Positions 9,238 to 17,632 of a stretch of DNA of 58,345 nucleotides are shown piece after piece. The position numbers were made by a program, and so were the translations under genes. The notes below the pieces were generated by a model. It saw only the letters and a program-made list of their open reading frames with translations, searched no databases and was not told the origin of the DNA. The DNA lies in the NCBI GenBank assembly GCA_964478515.1, contig CAYZIL010000012.1, forward strand, positions 1 through 58,345. Reading direction: 5' to 3'. Position 1 is the first letter of the stretch. Each line of letters opens with the position of its first letter. The DNA comes from HGM13233 sp964478515. Lineage in GTDB: Bacteria; Bacillota; Clostridia; Oscillospirales; Ruminococcaceae.

Positions 9238-9972
9238 CTAATCGGCCGCGGTTATTTGGGCACGGCAGTATATGGCGTAGTTGTCGCTGCGGGAAATGGC
9301 AACGCTGTATTCAAGCGGCACGTCGTCGCTGGAAAAGCCGCTGCCAATAGCGTAAAACGCGCTGCTGCCGGCCTCGGTGTGGAGCAGTTCGGCCTCCTGG
9401 CGCGTCAGTGTGGTGATGGCGATGTTTTGCTGCTGGCGTGTAAAGCGCAGCCCGTACTCTTTTTCCAGCGTGCCGTAAAGAGAAGCGGTGCCGGAAAAGT
9501 CGAACTTGTCCATGCCGGGACAATAAAAGACGGGGATGTATGACGTCTCCAGCGAAATGGGCTCGCCGTTGACGGCGCGCACGCGCTGCAGCTCAAATAC
9601 ATTGGTGCCCAGGGAAATGTCCAGCGCGCGGGCCACCTTTATTTTTGCCTCGACCACTGAAAATTTAATTACCGCGCTGGTGGTGACAAAGCCCATACTT
9701 TTCCAGCCGGCCGAAAAACTGATAAACGTGGTGGTATCCTCGGGGAATTTTTTGGCCGCCACGAACGAGCCGCGGCCGTGCTTGGTGTATATTACATTTT
9801 CGTCGGCCATCTGCTGCAAAGCCCGGCGCAGTGAAAGGCGGTTGACGCCGAACTCCGCCGCCATGTCGCGTTCCGACGGCAGCGCGGCGCCGGCTTCGAG
9901 ACCGTTTTTGGCGATGTATTCCTCTATTGCCTCGCGAATTTCTTCGCTGACAAGACCGGTGTACTTGCTCAT
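9238..9972 (-). CDS. GntR-family (HutC/UTRA) regulator
   Basis: A 244-residue regulator with a winged helix (residues 8-75, GAALPSERDMAAEFGVN then LRRALQQM) and a UTRA domain (about 95-240, including EPISLETSYIPV). I chose MSKYTGLV at 9972, which has a GAGG site, over an upstream ATG inside the previous gene. Its start resembles the regulator at 1079-1783, so the two are paralogues. It follows the regulator at 9983-10693 by ten bases, in one operon. The divergent nine-gene operon at 11091 is the probable target. Confidence 0.88.
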   Translation of the reverse strand: MSKYTGLVSEEIREAIEEYIAKNGLEAGAALPSERDMAAEFGVNRLSLRRALQQMADENVIYTKHGRGSFVAAKKFPEDTTTFISFSAGWKSMGFVTTSAVIKFSVVEAKIKVARALDISLGTNVFELQRVRAVNGEPISLETSYIPVFYCPGMDKFDFSGTASLYGTLEKEYGLRFTRQQQNIAITTLTRQEAELLHTEAGSSAFYAIGSGFSSDDVPLEYSVAISRSDNYAIYCRAQITAAD

Positions 9973-9982
9973 ATTTTTTACC

Positions 9983-10693
9983 TCACTCCGTAACTGCCGA
10001 ATAGGTAAATTTTTCGCTGTTATAAAATACGCGCGCGTGTTCGACAACGCGGCCGCGGCTGTCAATGCTGTCAGAGGTGACCAGAAAGACGTGCGCGCCC
10101 TCCTCAACGCCGAGCAGCTTTGCTTGCGGGTTGCGCACGCTGACCAATTCCAGTAGCTGCGACTCGCGCACTATATTTATATTATTTTTGGCATATATGT
10201 CGTAGAGCGAATATACCTTAAGGTCATAGGAGGGAAAGTTGTCGACATAACTGTTGGGTATGTAGAGGTATTCCAGCGCATAGGGTGTGCCGTCGCCCAA
10301 GCGGGTGCGCACGCATTCAAAGACCTCGTCCTTGTCCGGAATAGAAAAGATGCCGGAAAATTTCCAGCCGGCACGGCGCACGCCCGAGTGCAGCAGCTGG
10401 TTGGTAACGGTAATGCCGCGCCCTTCGAGAAATTCGGAAAAACCGCCGATGGAGCGCATGTCCTGCACCAGCTTCGGCATGCGCACAAAGGTGCCCTTGC
10501 CCTGAATGCGCACAAGCAGCATTTCGTCAACAAGGATGTCAAGCGCCTTGCGCACGGTCATGCGGTTAATGCCGTACTGCTCGGCAATCTCCCTTTCCGA
10601 GGGGATGGAGTCGCCGAAACTGTACTCACCCTGGTTTATTTTGTCGCGCACCAGCTCGACCAGTTGCAGATATACCGGCTGATTCACACTCAT
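9983..10693 (-). CDS. GntR-family (HutC/UTRA) regulator
   Basis: A 236-residue regulator. The winged helix covers residues 5-75 (PVYLQLVELVRDKI, GDSIPSEREIAEQYGINRMTVRKAL) with the hallmark QGKGTFV at the wing, and the UTRA domain follows. AAGGTGA precedes the ATG. It is the first gene of a two-regulator operon whose promoter faces the deglycase operon across about 400 bases with several TGGTAT palindromes. It probably represses that operon and itself, relieved by a phosphorylated intermediate (family knowledge plus inference). Confidence 0.9.
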   Translation of the reverse strand: MSVNQPVYLQLVELVRDKINQGEYSFGDSIPSEREIAEQYGINRMTVRKALDILVDEMLLVRIQGKGTFVRMPKLVQDMRSIGGFSEFLEGRGITVTNQLLHSGVRRAGWKFSGIFSIPDKDEVFECVRTRLGDGTPYALEYLYIPNSYVDNFPSYDLKVYSLYDIYAKNNINIVRESQLLELVSVRNPQAKLLGVEEGAHVFLVTSDSIDSRGRVVEHARVFYNSEKFTYSAVTE

Positions 10694-11090
10694 AAACTCA
10701 CCTTAAATGGTTGTCGGTGTCACTCGGTTTGTTGTGATACCACCGTTTTCAAACAAGCGGTGGTATGCACACGGCGGGAAAAGCGGGGGACGTAAAATAT
10801 GTATTGATTCTTATTATATAATAAAAAGCGCCGGTTGTCTACATTGCTGAAATGCGACTGGTATATAATAATGCCGTTTTTTTAATTAGATGAGTATACC
10901 ACCCGTGCGCGACGGCGGCGGTGGTATGCTAAACCTTGAATATAATGTGTAAAAATCTTTCGGATAATTGGGCAATTTGCTATAAAACGACGAAGAAAAT
11001 TGATGGCATATCCCAAATTGACGCGGCATTGTCAGAGTGGTATAGTTAAATCAGCGGTGGTGTACCGTTAATTTTGTGATGGAGATAACA
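10694..11090. promoter_or_regulatory. Divergent control region with palindromic UTRA-type operators
   Basis: A plus-strand promoter, TTGACG (11018-11023), 17 bases, TATAGT (11041-11046), drives the deglycase operon. The TGGTATAG at 11038-11045 overlaps its -10 box. On the minus strand TAGACA and TATAAT (10841 to 10813, 17-base spacer) drive the regulators. Two inverted repeats are present: ATACCACCG 10737-10745 with CGGTGGTAT 10758-10766, and ATACCACC 10896-10903 with GGTGGTAT 10920-10927. A single TGGTAT lies at 10859. TGGTATA matches the half-site type of NagR/DasR-like regulators. This is a layout for cooperative repression. Confidence 0.7.
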
Positions 11091-12107
11091 ATGCATAAAC
11101 TCAACAGTGAAAAGTACCTGCAAGTGGGCCACGGTTCCGTGGCGTTGAAAGACCGAATTGACGAGGTTAGCAAAGCGGTCAGCAAGCGCGGCTACGACAA
11201 TATATTTCTCGTCGGCAGCGGCGGCTCGGCATATATGTTCGACCCGTACGAGTATTATTTGCGCACCGAGTCGACTATACCGGCTTATTTGTGCGTCGCG
11301 AGCGAACTTATGCAGTCCGGCAACACGCATCTCGGCAGCCGGTCGGTCTGTATACTGACGTCGTCCTCCGGCACTACCGAGGAGACTGTAGCCGCGGCGG
11401 CGTATTGCCGCGAAAAGGGCGCGACGACCATATGCATTTCCGGCAAGGCCGACGTCCCCTATGCGCGCGACGCCGACTATGCCATAGTCAACACCATGGA
11501 CGATTTTTCGGCGGCCGACGCCGACTACCTGGTGCTCGACATGCTGGTGTTCTCGCTGATGTACCGCCACGGCGACTTTCCCGACTACGAGGATTTCTGC
11601 GCCAACATTAAAAAGATGCCCGAACAGCTTATCAGCGTAAAAGAGCAGGCTGACGCCAAGGCGCTGGAATATGCGCGCGCGCACCACGACGACGAGTTCA
11701 CAATGTATGTCGGCGGCGCGTCGATTTGGGGCGAGACCGAAATATACGCAATTTGTATTCTTTGCGAGATGCAGTGGAAAAAGACAATGGCTGTCAAGAC
11801 CGCCGATTTCTTCCACGGCCCGCTGGAGCTGCTTACGGACGAAAAGGTCCATGTGGTGCTGTGCATGGGCGAGGACGACTGCCGGCCGCAGAGCGAGCGT
11901 GTGCTGCGCTTTTTGCAGAAGTACTGCAAAAACTACACGGTGTTCGACACCAAGGACTATCAGCTTGAGGGCATAGACCCGAAATACCGCCGCTACCTGT
12001 CGCCGGTTATTCTGTGCGCCGCGCTCGACCGGCTGAGCATGCATATGGAGGATGCCACCGGACACTCGCTGGACATCCGCAAATACTATAAAGTGGTGGA
12101 GTATTAA
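11091..12107 (+). CDS. SIS-domain sugar-phosphate deglycase, FrlB/FraB-like
   Basis: A 338-residue protein with two SIS domains (about 30-165 and 195-325). FrlB and FraB split 6-phosphorylated Amadori products into glucose 6-phosphate and a free amino acid. The C-terminal IRKYYKVVEY mirrors the RRYYGGLVEY end of E. coli FrlB, and FFHGPLELL matches FRHGPLEIV. Glu226 and His242 are 16 residues apart, as are FraB Glu214/His230 and GlmS Glu488/His504, so catalysis looks intact. I chose the ATG at 11091 because GGAG lies six bases before it. It is the first gene of a long operon and is followed by a FrlD-like kinase. The exact glycated substrate is unknown; a Heyns-type deglycase is the alternative. 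Confidence 0.85.
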   Translation: MHKLNSEKYLQVGHGSVALKDRIDEVSKAVSKRGYDNIFLVGSGGSAYMFDPYEYYLRTESTIPAYLCVASELMQSGNTHLGSRSVCILTSSSGTTEETVAAAAYCREKGATTICISGKADVPYARDADYAIVNTMDDFSAADADYLVLDMLVFSLMYRHGDFPDYEDFCANIKKMPEQLISVKEQADAKALEYARAHHDDEFTMYVGGASIWGETEIYAICILCEMQWKKTMAVKTADFFHGPLELLTDEKVHVVLCMGEDDCRPQSERVLRFLQKYCKNYTVFDTKDYQLEGIDPKYRRYLSPVILCAALDRLSMHMEDATGHSLDIRKYYKVVEY

Positions 12108-12108
12108 A

Positions 12109-12963
12109 GTGAAGTTTCTCGGCTACGGCGACAATGTCGTCGACAGATATGTAAACAAGAATAAGTACTTTCCCGGCGGCAACGCCATCAATTTCGCCGT
12201 CTACGCGGCCAAGCTCGGCGCCGAGTCGGCCTATCTCGGCATGTTCGGCGACGACGCCGAGGCCGAACACATTAAGGCGACCTTGAGCGAGTTCGGCATT
12301 GACACCGGCCGCTGCCAAACGGAAAAAGACAGCGCCACAGAGCGCTGTGACGTTGAGCTTATTGACGGTGACCGCGTGTTTGTCGCCGACGATATGCGCG
12401 ACAACCTGCACGGCATTCTGCCGCTCGACGTCGGTTTGCTGGAATACATAAACGGCTTCGCAATGATTCACGCCGCCTGCTACGGCACCATCGAAAGCGA
12501 ACTGCCCAAATTAGACGGCTGCCGCGCGGTCGTCAGCTTCGACTTTTCGGTCGAGGACGAATACCGCAGCGACGAGTATTTGCAGACTGTGTGTCCGCAC
12601 CTTGATTTGGCGCTGTTTTCCTGCGAGGGTCTTGAATACGACGAAATTAAGGCCCTGGCTGACAAGGCGAGAGCGCTGGGCACGGCGTATGTGTTGTGCA
12701 CTATGGGCATACACGGGCAATATCTGTTCGGCGCCGAGGGCGAGCGCCGCGGCAAGGTAGAACTGGTCGACGCCGTTGACACCATGGGCGCCGGCGACTC
12801 GTTCTACACCGCCTTTGCGGTGACACTGCTGCGCGCAGGCTGGCGCAAGGGCGAAAAAATTACCGACGACCAGGCGCAGCAGGCGTTCAATACCGCCGCC
12901 GCCTTTTCGGCAAAGGTGTGCTTGGACGAGGGCGCTTTCGGCCACTCGAAGAACATAAAATAG
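12109..12963 (+). CDS. PfkB-family kinase, FrlD (fructoselysine 6-kinase)-like
   Basis: A 284-residue PfkB kinase expected to phosphorylate the imported sugar adduct at C6 before deglycation. It opens MKFLGYGDNVVDRYV with FPGGNAINFAVYAAKLG (substrate-binding Gly-Gly-Asn), as in FrlD. The anion hole and catalytic base are in VDTMGAGDSFYTAF (about 222-235). The GTG at 12109 follows GGTGGAG and comes two bases after the deglycase stop. It is more divergent from E. coli FrlD than the kinase at 37011-37796, so a related but different substrate is likely. Confidence 0.85.
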   Translation: MKFLGYGDNVVDRYVNKNKYFPGGNAINFAVYAAKLGAESAYLGMFGDDAEAEHIKATLSEFGIDTGRCQTEKDSATERCDVELIDGDRVFVADDMRDNLHGILPLDVGLLEYINGFAMIHAACYGTIESELPKLDGCRAVVSFDFSVEDEYRSDEYLQTVCPHLDLALFSCEGLEYDEIKALADKARALGTAYVLCTMGIHGQYLFGAEGERRGKVELVDAVDTMGAGDSFYTAFAVTLLRAGWRKGEKITDDQAQQAFNTAAAFSAKVCLDEGAFGHSKNIK

Positions 12964-13015
12964 CACTTTGCGGCCTTTAACCGCCACAATATAAAAAAGC
13001 GAAAAGGAGAAAGAA

Positions 13016-13852
13016 ATGTCAAAGCTAAGTGTCAACCAGCTGGCAATCAACAACTTTTCCTACCGCCGCTACAGCATCGACTACTTTTTTGACGCCTGCG
13101 TAAAAATGGGCGTAAAGAACATTGAGCTGAGCGGCTGCCACCCTCATTTCACAATTTTTGAGGCGCCCGAATACGACGTAAAGGGGCTGGCCAAAAAGCT
13201 CAGCGACCGGGGACTGAAAGTTGCGGCCATCAACCCCGAGCAGAATTTTCTGCCCATCAATATCGCCTCGCGGGACGACTATCTGCGCGAGCAGAGCATA
13301 AAACAGCTTTCTTTCTTTATTGATGCCGCGCCCGAGCTCGGCTGCGACAGGGTGATTGTCTACCCCGGCAAGGCGTTTATCAATTATCCGCACTCGCTGG
13401 CCTGGAAATACGCGCGCAAGTCGCTTGAAGAGCTCGCCGCGCTGGCAGCGAAGAAAAAAGTGACGCTGTTGCTCGAACCGGTATCGCCGTTCATTTCCGA
13501 TCTCATGACCGACGCCGCCACCGCCAAGCGGATGATGGACCAAGTCGGCGCCGACAATATCGGCGTTTGCGCCAATTCCTCCGCAATATACGCGGCCAAA
13601 CAGACGCTCGCCGACTACTTTGAGCTGTTCGGCGACAAAATCGGCATGGTCCAGCTGTCCGACAGCTGCGCTGACAACGAGCAGATGGTCTGGGGCGAGG
13701 GTGACCAGGACATTAAGCCGCACGTCGCCACGCTGGAAAAGGTCGGCTACGCCGGCCCGATAACAATAGAATTGCTGGACGAAGAGCTGGCCGACCATCC
13801 CGACACGGCCTACGCGACCAGTCTCGATTACGTCAAAAAATACATAGGTTAG
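13016..13852 (+). CDS. TIM-barrel sugar isomerase/epimerase (xylose-isomerase-like)
   Basis: A 278-residue single-domain protein of the xylose-isomerase-like TIM-barrel superfamily (AP_endonuc_2 fold). Candidate metal-binding residues are the Glu in LLLEPVSPF (about 160), the His/Asp near MVQLSDS and the Glu in ITIELLDEEL near the C-terminus. Such enzymes epimerise or isomerise sugars and sugar phosphates. AAGGAG precedes the ATG, and the next TIM-barrel gene begins ten bases after its stop. The operon context suggests it reshapes the sugar of a glycated or amino sugar substrate. Exact reaction is unknown. Confidence 0.82.
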   Translation: MSKLSVNQLAINNFSYRRYSIDYFFDACVKMGVKNIELSGCHPHFTIFEAPEYDVKGLAKKLSDRGLKVAAINPEQNFLPINIASRDDYLREQSIKQLSFFIDAAPELGCDRVIVYPGKAFINYPHSLAWKYARKSLEELAALAAKKKVTLLLEPVSPFISDLMTDAATAKRMMDQVGADNIGVCANSSAIYAAKQTLADYFELFGDKIGMVQLSDSCADNEQMVWGEGDQDIKPHVATLEKVGYAGPITIELLDEELADHPDTAYATSLDYVKKYIG

Positions 13853-13862
13853 GAGTCGGACA

Positions 13863-14729
13863 ATGAAAAAGCTGAAAGCTTCGCAATTCGGTATCATGTC
13901 AGTGCAGTACCAGCTGTACAGCCTTGACTACTGCATGGACTCTATTGCATCCAATGGATTTAAGTACATCGACTTCTGGGGCGGCGCCGGCCACTACTGC
14001 GCGTTTGACACGCCGCTGGCACAGCGCAAAAAGCGCGTTGCCGAAATCCGCCGCATGATGGAGGAGCGCGGACTTAAAATGTCCGTCTTTACCGCCGAGC
14101 AGATCTGCTTGTACCCGATAAACGTCGCGTCCTCCAACGCCTATGTGCGCCAAAACAGTATTGACATAGTCAAAAACTATATCGAAGATACCAAAGAAAT
14201 GGGCGCCAACTATTACTTTATGCAGATGGGCTACGGCATGTTTGACGAGGACCGCGAGGGCACCGTCGCCCGTTCCATAGAGTCGCTGCAGCAGCTTACC
14301 GCCTATGCCAAGAGTATCGGCGTCAAGCTGGTAATGGAGCAGCTGCAAAACTACGAGTGCAATATCTGCCACGACCGCGACATGCTCAAAAGGCTTATAG
14401 ACGCCGTCAACGACGACTATCTCACCGCCTGCATTGACTGTGTCGCCGCCGCAGCCGGAAACGAGACGCCGGAGGAGTACTACAAAGCATTCGGCGGAAA
14501 AATTAACCACGCCCACCTGGCCGACGGTTTCCCGACCGGCCATCTGTGCCCGGGCGACGGCCAAAACCCGCTTACCGACTATCTGCAGACGTTTGCCGAC
14601 CACGATTTCAAAAACTCAATTACGCTGGAAATAAACAACCAGATGTATTTCAACGATCCCGACGCCGCCGTCGCTCGCGCCGCCCAGTGGCTGCGCGACA
14701 ACCCGGTGGTCGAGAACGACTGTCTGTAA
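13863..14729 (+). CDS. TIM-barrel epimerase, FrlC-like
   Basis: A 288-residue TIM-barrel protein with the FrlC pattern: YIDFWGGAGHYCAF near residue 38 (FrlC: IEIWGGRPHAF), VMEQLQNYECNICHD near 160 (FrlC: LEPLTPYESNV) and ITLEINNQMYFNDP near 255 (FrlC: VELVTMYMNEP). FrlC interconverts fructoselysine and psicoselysine. Glu, Asp and His positions for the metal seem retained. It is closest in the window to the TIM barrel at 28917-29771, which also follows a SIS deglycase. It probably prepares an epimeric Amadori compound for the deglycase. Confidence 0.82.
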   Translation: MKKLKASQFGIMSVQYQLYSLDYCMDSIASNGFKYIDFWGGAGHYCAFDTPLAQRKKRVAEIRRMMEERGLKMSVFTAEQICLYPINVASSNAYVRQNSIDIVKNYIEDTKEMGANYYFMQMGYGMFDEDREGTVARSIESLQQLTAYAKSIGVKLVMEQLQNYECNICHDRDMLKRLIDAVNDDYLTACIDCVAAAAGNETPEEYYKAFGGKINHAHLADGFPTGHLCPGDGQNPLTDYLQTFADHDFKNSITLEINNQMYFNDPDAAVARAAQWLRDNPVVENDCL

Positions 14730-14803
14730 TAAGGGCCTGACCGATGAGCTGCCGCTTATATGCGGCGCCGCCGGATAAAAAATATAGGGGGCAAAAACTG
14801 CAA

Positions 14804-15688
14804 ATGTCTTCAGCAATCGACGTGAACAAACTGTATGAATGGTGCCGCATACCCGCGGACCGGCTTGAGGATCATCCCGATTCCAAGATAAAGCTCAAGA
14901 TCTACGACCAAAAGAGCGAGGTCAGCGTGGTTGCCGGCAATATGATGGCCGACGAGGTCATCGCCAACAACAAGGCCGGCAAACCCACCAAATGGGTGCT
15001 GCCCGCCGGACCTATGGGTCAGTACGATACCTTTGCCGAGCGCGTCAACAAAGAGCGCATCAGCCTGAAAAACGTCTACGCGTTCCACATGGACGATTTT
15101 CTTGACTGGCAGGGTCGGCCGTTCCCGGAGGTAAACAACTATTTCAGTCTCAAGGCCAATATGATTGCCGACTTCTACGGTCTTATTGACGACGAGCTGA
15201 ATATCCCCGAGGAAAATCGCTTTTTCCCCGACATCAACGACATCGACCTTATCGACCGCAAGGTCGAGGAACTCGGCGGCGTCGACACGGTTTGGGGCGG
15301 TTTGGGCTACAAGGGGCTGGTCGCCTTTTGTGAGTGCCCCAATTCTCCCTACTACACCGTTTCGGTCGACGAATACGCCCAGTCCAAAACCCGCATTGTC
15401 AATTTGAACGAGGATACCATTATCGCGTGCAGCGAGCGCGACATCGGCGGCTTGTTCCACGCTATTCCGCCAATGGCCATCACTATCGGTTTTAAGTCCA
15501 TGCTCACCGCCAAGCGCGCCGTGTTTATGGTCACGACCGGCAGCTGGAAGCAGACCTCAATCCGCGTGCTGATGTTCAGCGAGCCGACCGTCGAGTACCC
15601 GGCGACGCTGTTCCCGAAGTACATACCCGAGGTCATGGTGCTGTGCGACAAGAATACCGCCCAGCCGCCGCTCACCGACCAGTTTTGA
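14804..15688 (+). CDS. NagB/6-phosphogluconolactonase-fold protein with altered active site
   Basis: A protein of about 294 residues in the glucosamine-6-phosphate deaminase superfamily. FHMDDF (about 94-99) matches the NagB FNMDEY segment that carries Asp72. NagB's GNDGHIAFNEP, with catalytic Asp141 and His143, reads GYKGLVAFCECP here (about 168-179), so both residues are replaced by Lys and Leu. Deamination by the standard mechanism is therefore doubtful. The start is uncertain: ATG 14804 fits the family's usual beginning, ATG 14744 is possible with AAGGG eight bases upstream. It sits between the TIM barrels and two PfkB kinases. It may isomerise, hydrolyse or ring-open a sugar phosphate. 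Confidence 0.75.
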   Translation: MSSAIDVNKLYEWCRIPADRLEDHPDSKIKLKIYDQKSEVSVVAGNMMADEVIANNKAGKPTKWVLPAGPMGQYDTFAERVNKERISLKNVYAFHMDDFLDWQGRPFPEVNNYFSLKANMIADFYGLIDDELNIPEENRFFPDINDIDLIDRKVEELGGVDTVWGGLGYKGLVAFCECPNSPYYTVSVDEYAQSKTRIVNLNEDTIIACSERDIGGLFHAIPPMAITIGFKSMLTAKRAVFMVTTGSWKQTSIRVLMFSEPTVEYPATLFPKYIPEVMVLCDKNTAQPPLTDQF

Positions 15689-15725
15689 GCGCGCGCAATA
15701 CAAACAGATTTGGAGTATTTAGAAA

Positions 15726-16688
15726 ATGCCGAAGATTTCCGAAATAATCGTTGTTAACGGACACGGTCTGGGAGAGTACTGCGACGTAAAGCGCATTCCC
15801 TCGCCCGGTGAGACCTGCACCGCCTACAACCGCCGCTTTGAGATGGACGCCGGCAAGGGCACAAACATGGCCTGCGTTATCGGTCGTTTGGGCGGCAGCG
15901 TCTCGTTCGTCAACAAGGCGGGCTGCGACATGTGCGGCGAGCTCGGCGTAAAGTGGATGACCGAGTCGAACGTTGACATTTCGTATTACTGGATGGACCC
16001 CTCCATTGACTCGTGCTTGGGCCTTTGCATAATCGCCGAGAACGGCGAAAATATGCTGCTCGACTTTGACGACGACACCTTTGCGCTGCAGCCCGACGAG
16101 GCCGAGCGCATAATCCGCAAGCTCAAGGGCGCAAAATATCTCGTCGCCGGCTTCAGCCAGGCCGTAGAAACCGGCCTTAAAGCCTGCGAGATAGGCCACG
16201 AGATGGGCATGTACACGCTGCTCAACGCCAGCCCGCTGCGCGACGACCTGGTGCTGCCGGAAATGCCGTATGTCGACGTCATTTGCATAAACGAGGTCGA
16301 AGCGCGGCTGATGCTCGACATTGCCGAAAATGCCGAGGTTTCCTACGAGGAACTTTCCAAAAAGCTGCTGGATCGCTATAAGTGCGGCAACGTAATAATT
16401 ACGCTCGGCTCCAAGGGCAGCTGCGCGTATACTGCCGGCGGCGACTACTGGTTTATACCCGCCACCAAAGTTAAGATGGTAGACGAAACCGGTGCTGGCG
16501 ACGCATTTATTGCCGCAGTCGCTTTCCGTCTCAACAAGGGCGACACGCTCAAACAGGCTATGGATTGGGCGAGCGTATACAGCGCTTACTGTGTAACGCA
16601 GCCCGGCTCGCTGGAGCCCTATCCCCGCGCCGAGCAAATGCCGCAGATATTCAAAGACCTGGGTCGCGAAGACCTGCTGAACAGATAA
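15726..16688 (+). CDS. PfkB-family carbohydrate kinase (ribokinase-like)
   Basis: A 320-residue PfkB kinase. MDAGKGTNMACVIGRLGG (about 41-58) is the ribokinase-type substrate region, and VDETGAGDAFIAAVAF (about 256) is the second PfkB signature with the catalytic Asp. It is a clear paralogue of the kinase at 17633-18577 (shared NGxGxGEYC, KRIP/KHIP, YNRRFE), and the pair flanks a DapA-type lyase. The substrate is unknown; a sugar or ketoacid derived from the operon's main substrate is plausible. Confidence 0.88.
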   Translation: MPKISEIIVVNGHGLGEYCDVKRIPSPGETCTAYNRRFEMDAGKGTNMACVIGRLGGSVSFVNKAGCDMCGELGVKWMTESNVDISYYWMDPSIDSCLGLCIIAENGENMLLDFDDDTFALQPDEAERIIRKLKGAKYLVAGFSQAVETGLKACEIGHEMGMYTLLNASPLRDDLVLPEMPYVDVICINEVEARLMLDIAENAEVSYEELSKKLLDRYKCGNVIITLGSKGSCAYTAGGDYWFIPATKVKMVDETGAGDAFIAAVAFRLNKGDTLKQAMDWASVYSAYCVTQPGSLEPYPRAEQMPQIFKDLGREDLLNR

Positions 16689-16709
16689 TAAATTTTCGGA
16701 GGAATAAAA

Positions 16710-17621
16710 ATGGACTACCGTTTCAAAGGAATTATTTCCGAGCCGATGATCTCGTACAACGACGACAAGAGCATTGATTTCGAGACCACCGCTAAAATTT
16801 TCCACAGTCTTGCCAGCCGCGGCGCCAGCGGACTATTTATTAACGGCTTCGGCGACGAGACCTATTCGCTGTCGCTGCAAGAGCGCCTGGACGTCATAAA
16901 ATGCGGCCTTGAGGCCACCAAGGGCACCGGCTGCGAGGTTGTCGGCGTCGTTATGGTCACCTGCTTGCAGGACGCGCTTTGGCTGATAAAGGAATACGAA
17001 AAACTCGGCGTCACCGCCATTTCCATTTCGCCGCCGCCGTTTTACGAGCTGACCGAAAAGGCGCTGTACGATTACCTTGCGACGCAGCTCAACAGCACCA
17101 AGCTGGACGCCATGCTCTACAACTGCCGCGAAATGGACGAGCTTGTCTCGCCCGAACTGCTCGGCAAGCTGGCGCACGACTGCCGCAACCTTAAGGGCTA
17201 CAAAGACGCCACCCGCAACCCCATTCACCTTACCTACTGCAAGGACGCGCTTGACGACATAGAGGACTTCTGCTTGCTGTCGGGCTGCGACGCCACTTTC
17301 TATATGCACCTGAAAATGGGCGCCACCGGCACGGTTTCCTTTATGAGCGTGCCGTTCTTTGACCAGATGAAGGACATCTACGACAACTTTATGGCCGGCA
17401 ACGACGAGGCTGCCTGGCAAGCACAGCGCAAGGTCCTTGTGCTGCGCAACCAGATGTATTCCTTCCCCGACTCCTGCTGCTATATTTACTCAATGAAATA
17501 TACCGCACAGGTAAATGTTAAGGGCACGCGTCACCCCGACGACATGGTGTACATGAGTGACGAGGACAAGCGCAAGACCGACGAGCTTATTAAGAAACTC
17601 GGCATTGCGCCGAGAAAATAA
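16710..17621 (+). CDS. DapA/N-acetylneuraminate lyase-family aldolase
   Basis: A 303-residue class I lyase of the dihydrodipicolinate synthase/NAL family. The Schiff-base lysine is Lys165 in LKGYKDATR and the partner tyrosine is Tyr137 in MLYNCRE. The GFGDETYSLSLQER segment (about 46-59) occupies the usual GTTGE...L...E substrate loop but is altered, so the ketoacid bound is probably not that of DapA. Family members cleave or condense pyruvate with an aldehyde. GGAGG precedes the ATG. Lying between two paralogous PfkB kinases, it may cleave a 2-keto-3-deoxy sugar acid formed in this pathway (inference). Confidence 0.85.
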   Translation: MDYRFKGIISEPMISYNDDKSIDFETTAKIFHSLASRGASGLFINGFGDETYSLSLQERLDVIKCGLEATKGTGCEVVGVVMVTCLQDALWLIKEYEKLGVTAISISPPPFYELTEKALYDYLATQLNSTKLDAMLYNCREMDELVSPELLGKLAHDCRNLKGYKDATRNPIHLTYCKDALDDIEDFCLLSGCDATFYMHLKMGATGTVSFMSVPFFDQMKDIYDNFMAGNDEAAWQAQRKVLVLRNQMYSFPDSCCYIYSMKYTAQVNVKGTRHPDDMVYMSDEDKRKTDELIKKLGIAPRK

Positions 17622-17632
17622 CGGAGGAAAAA

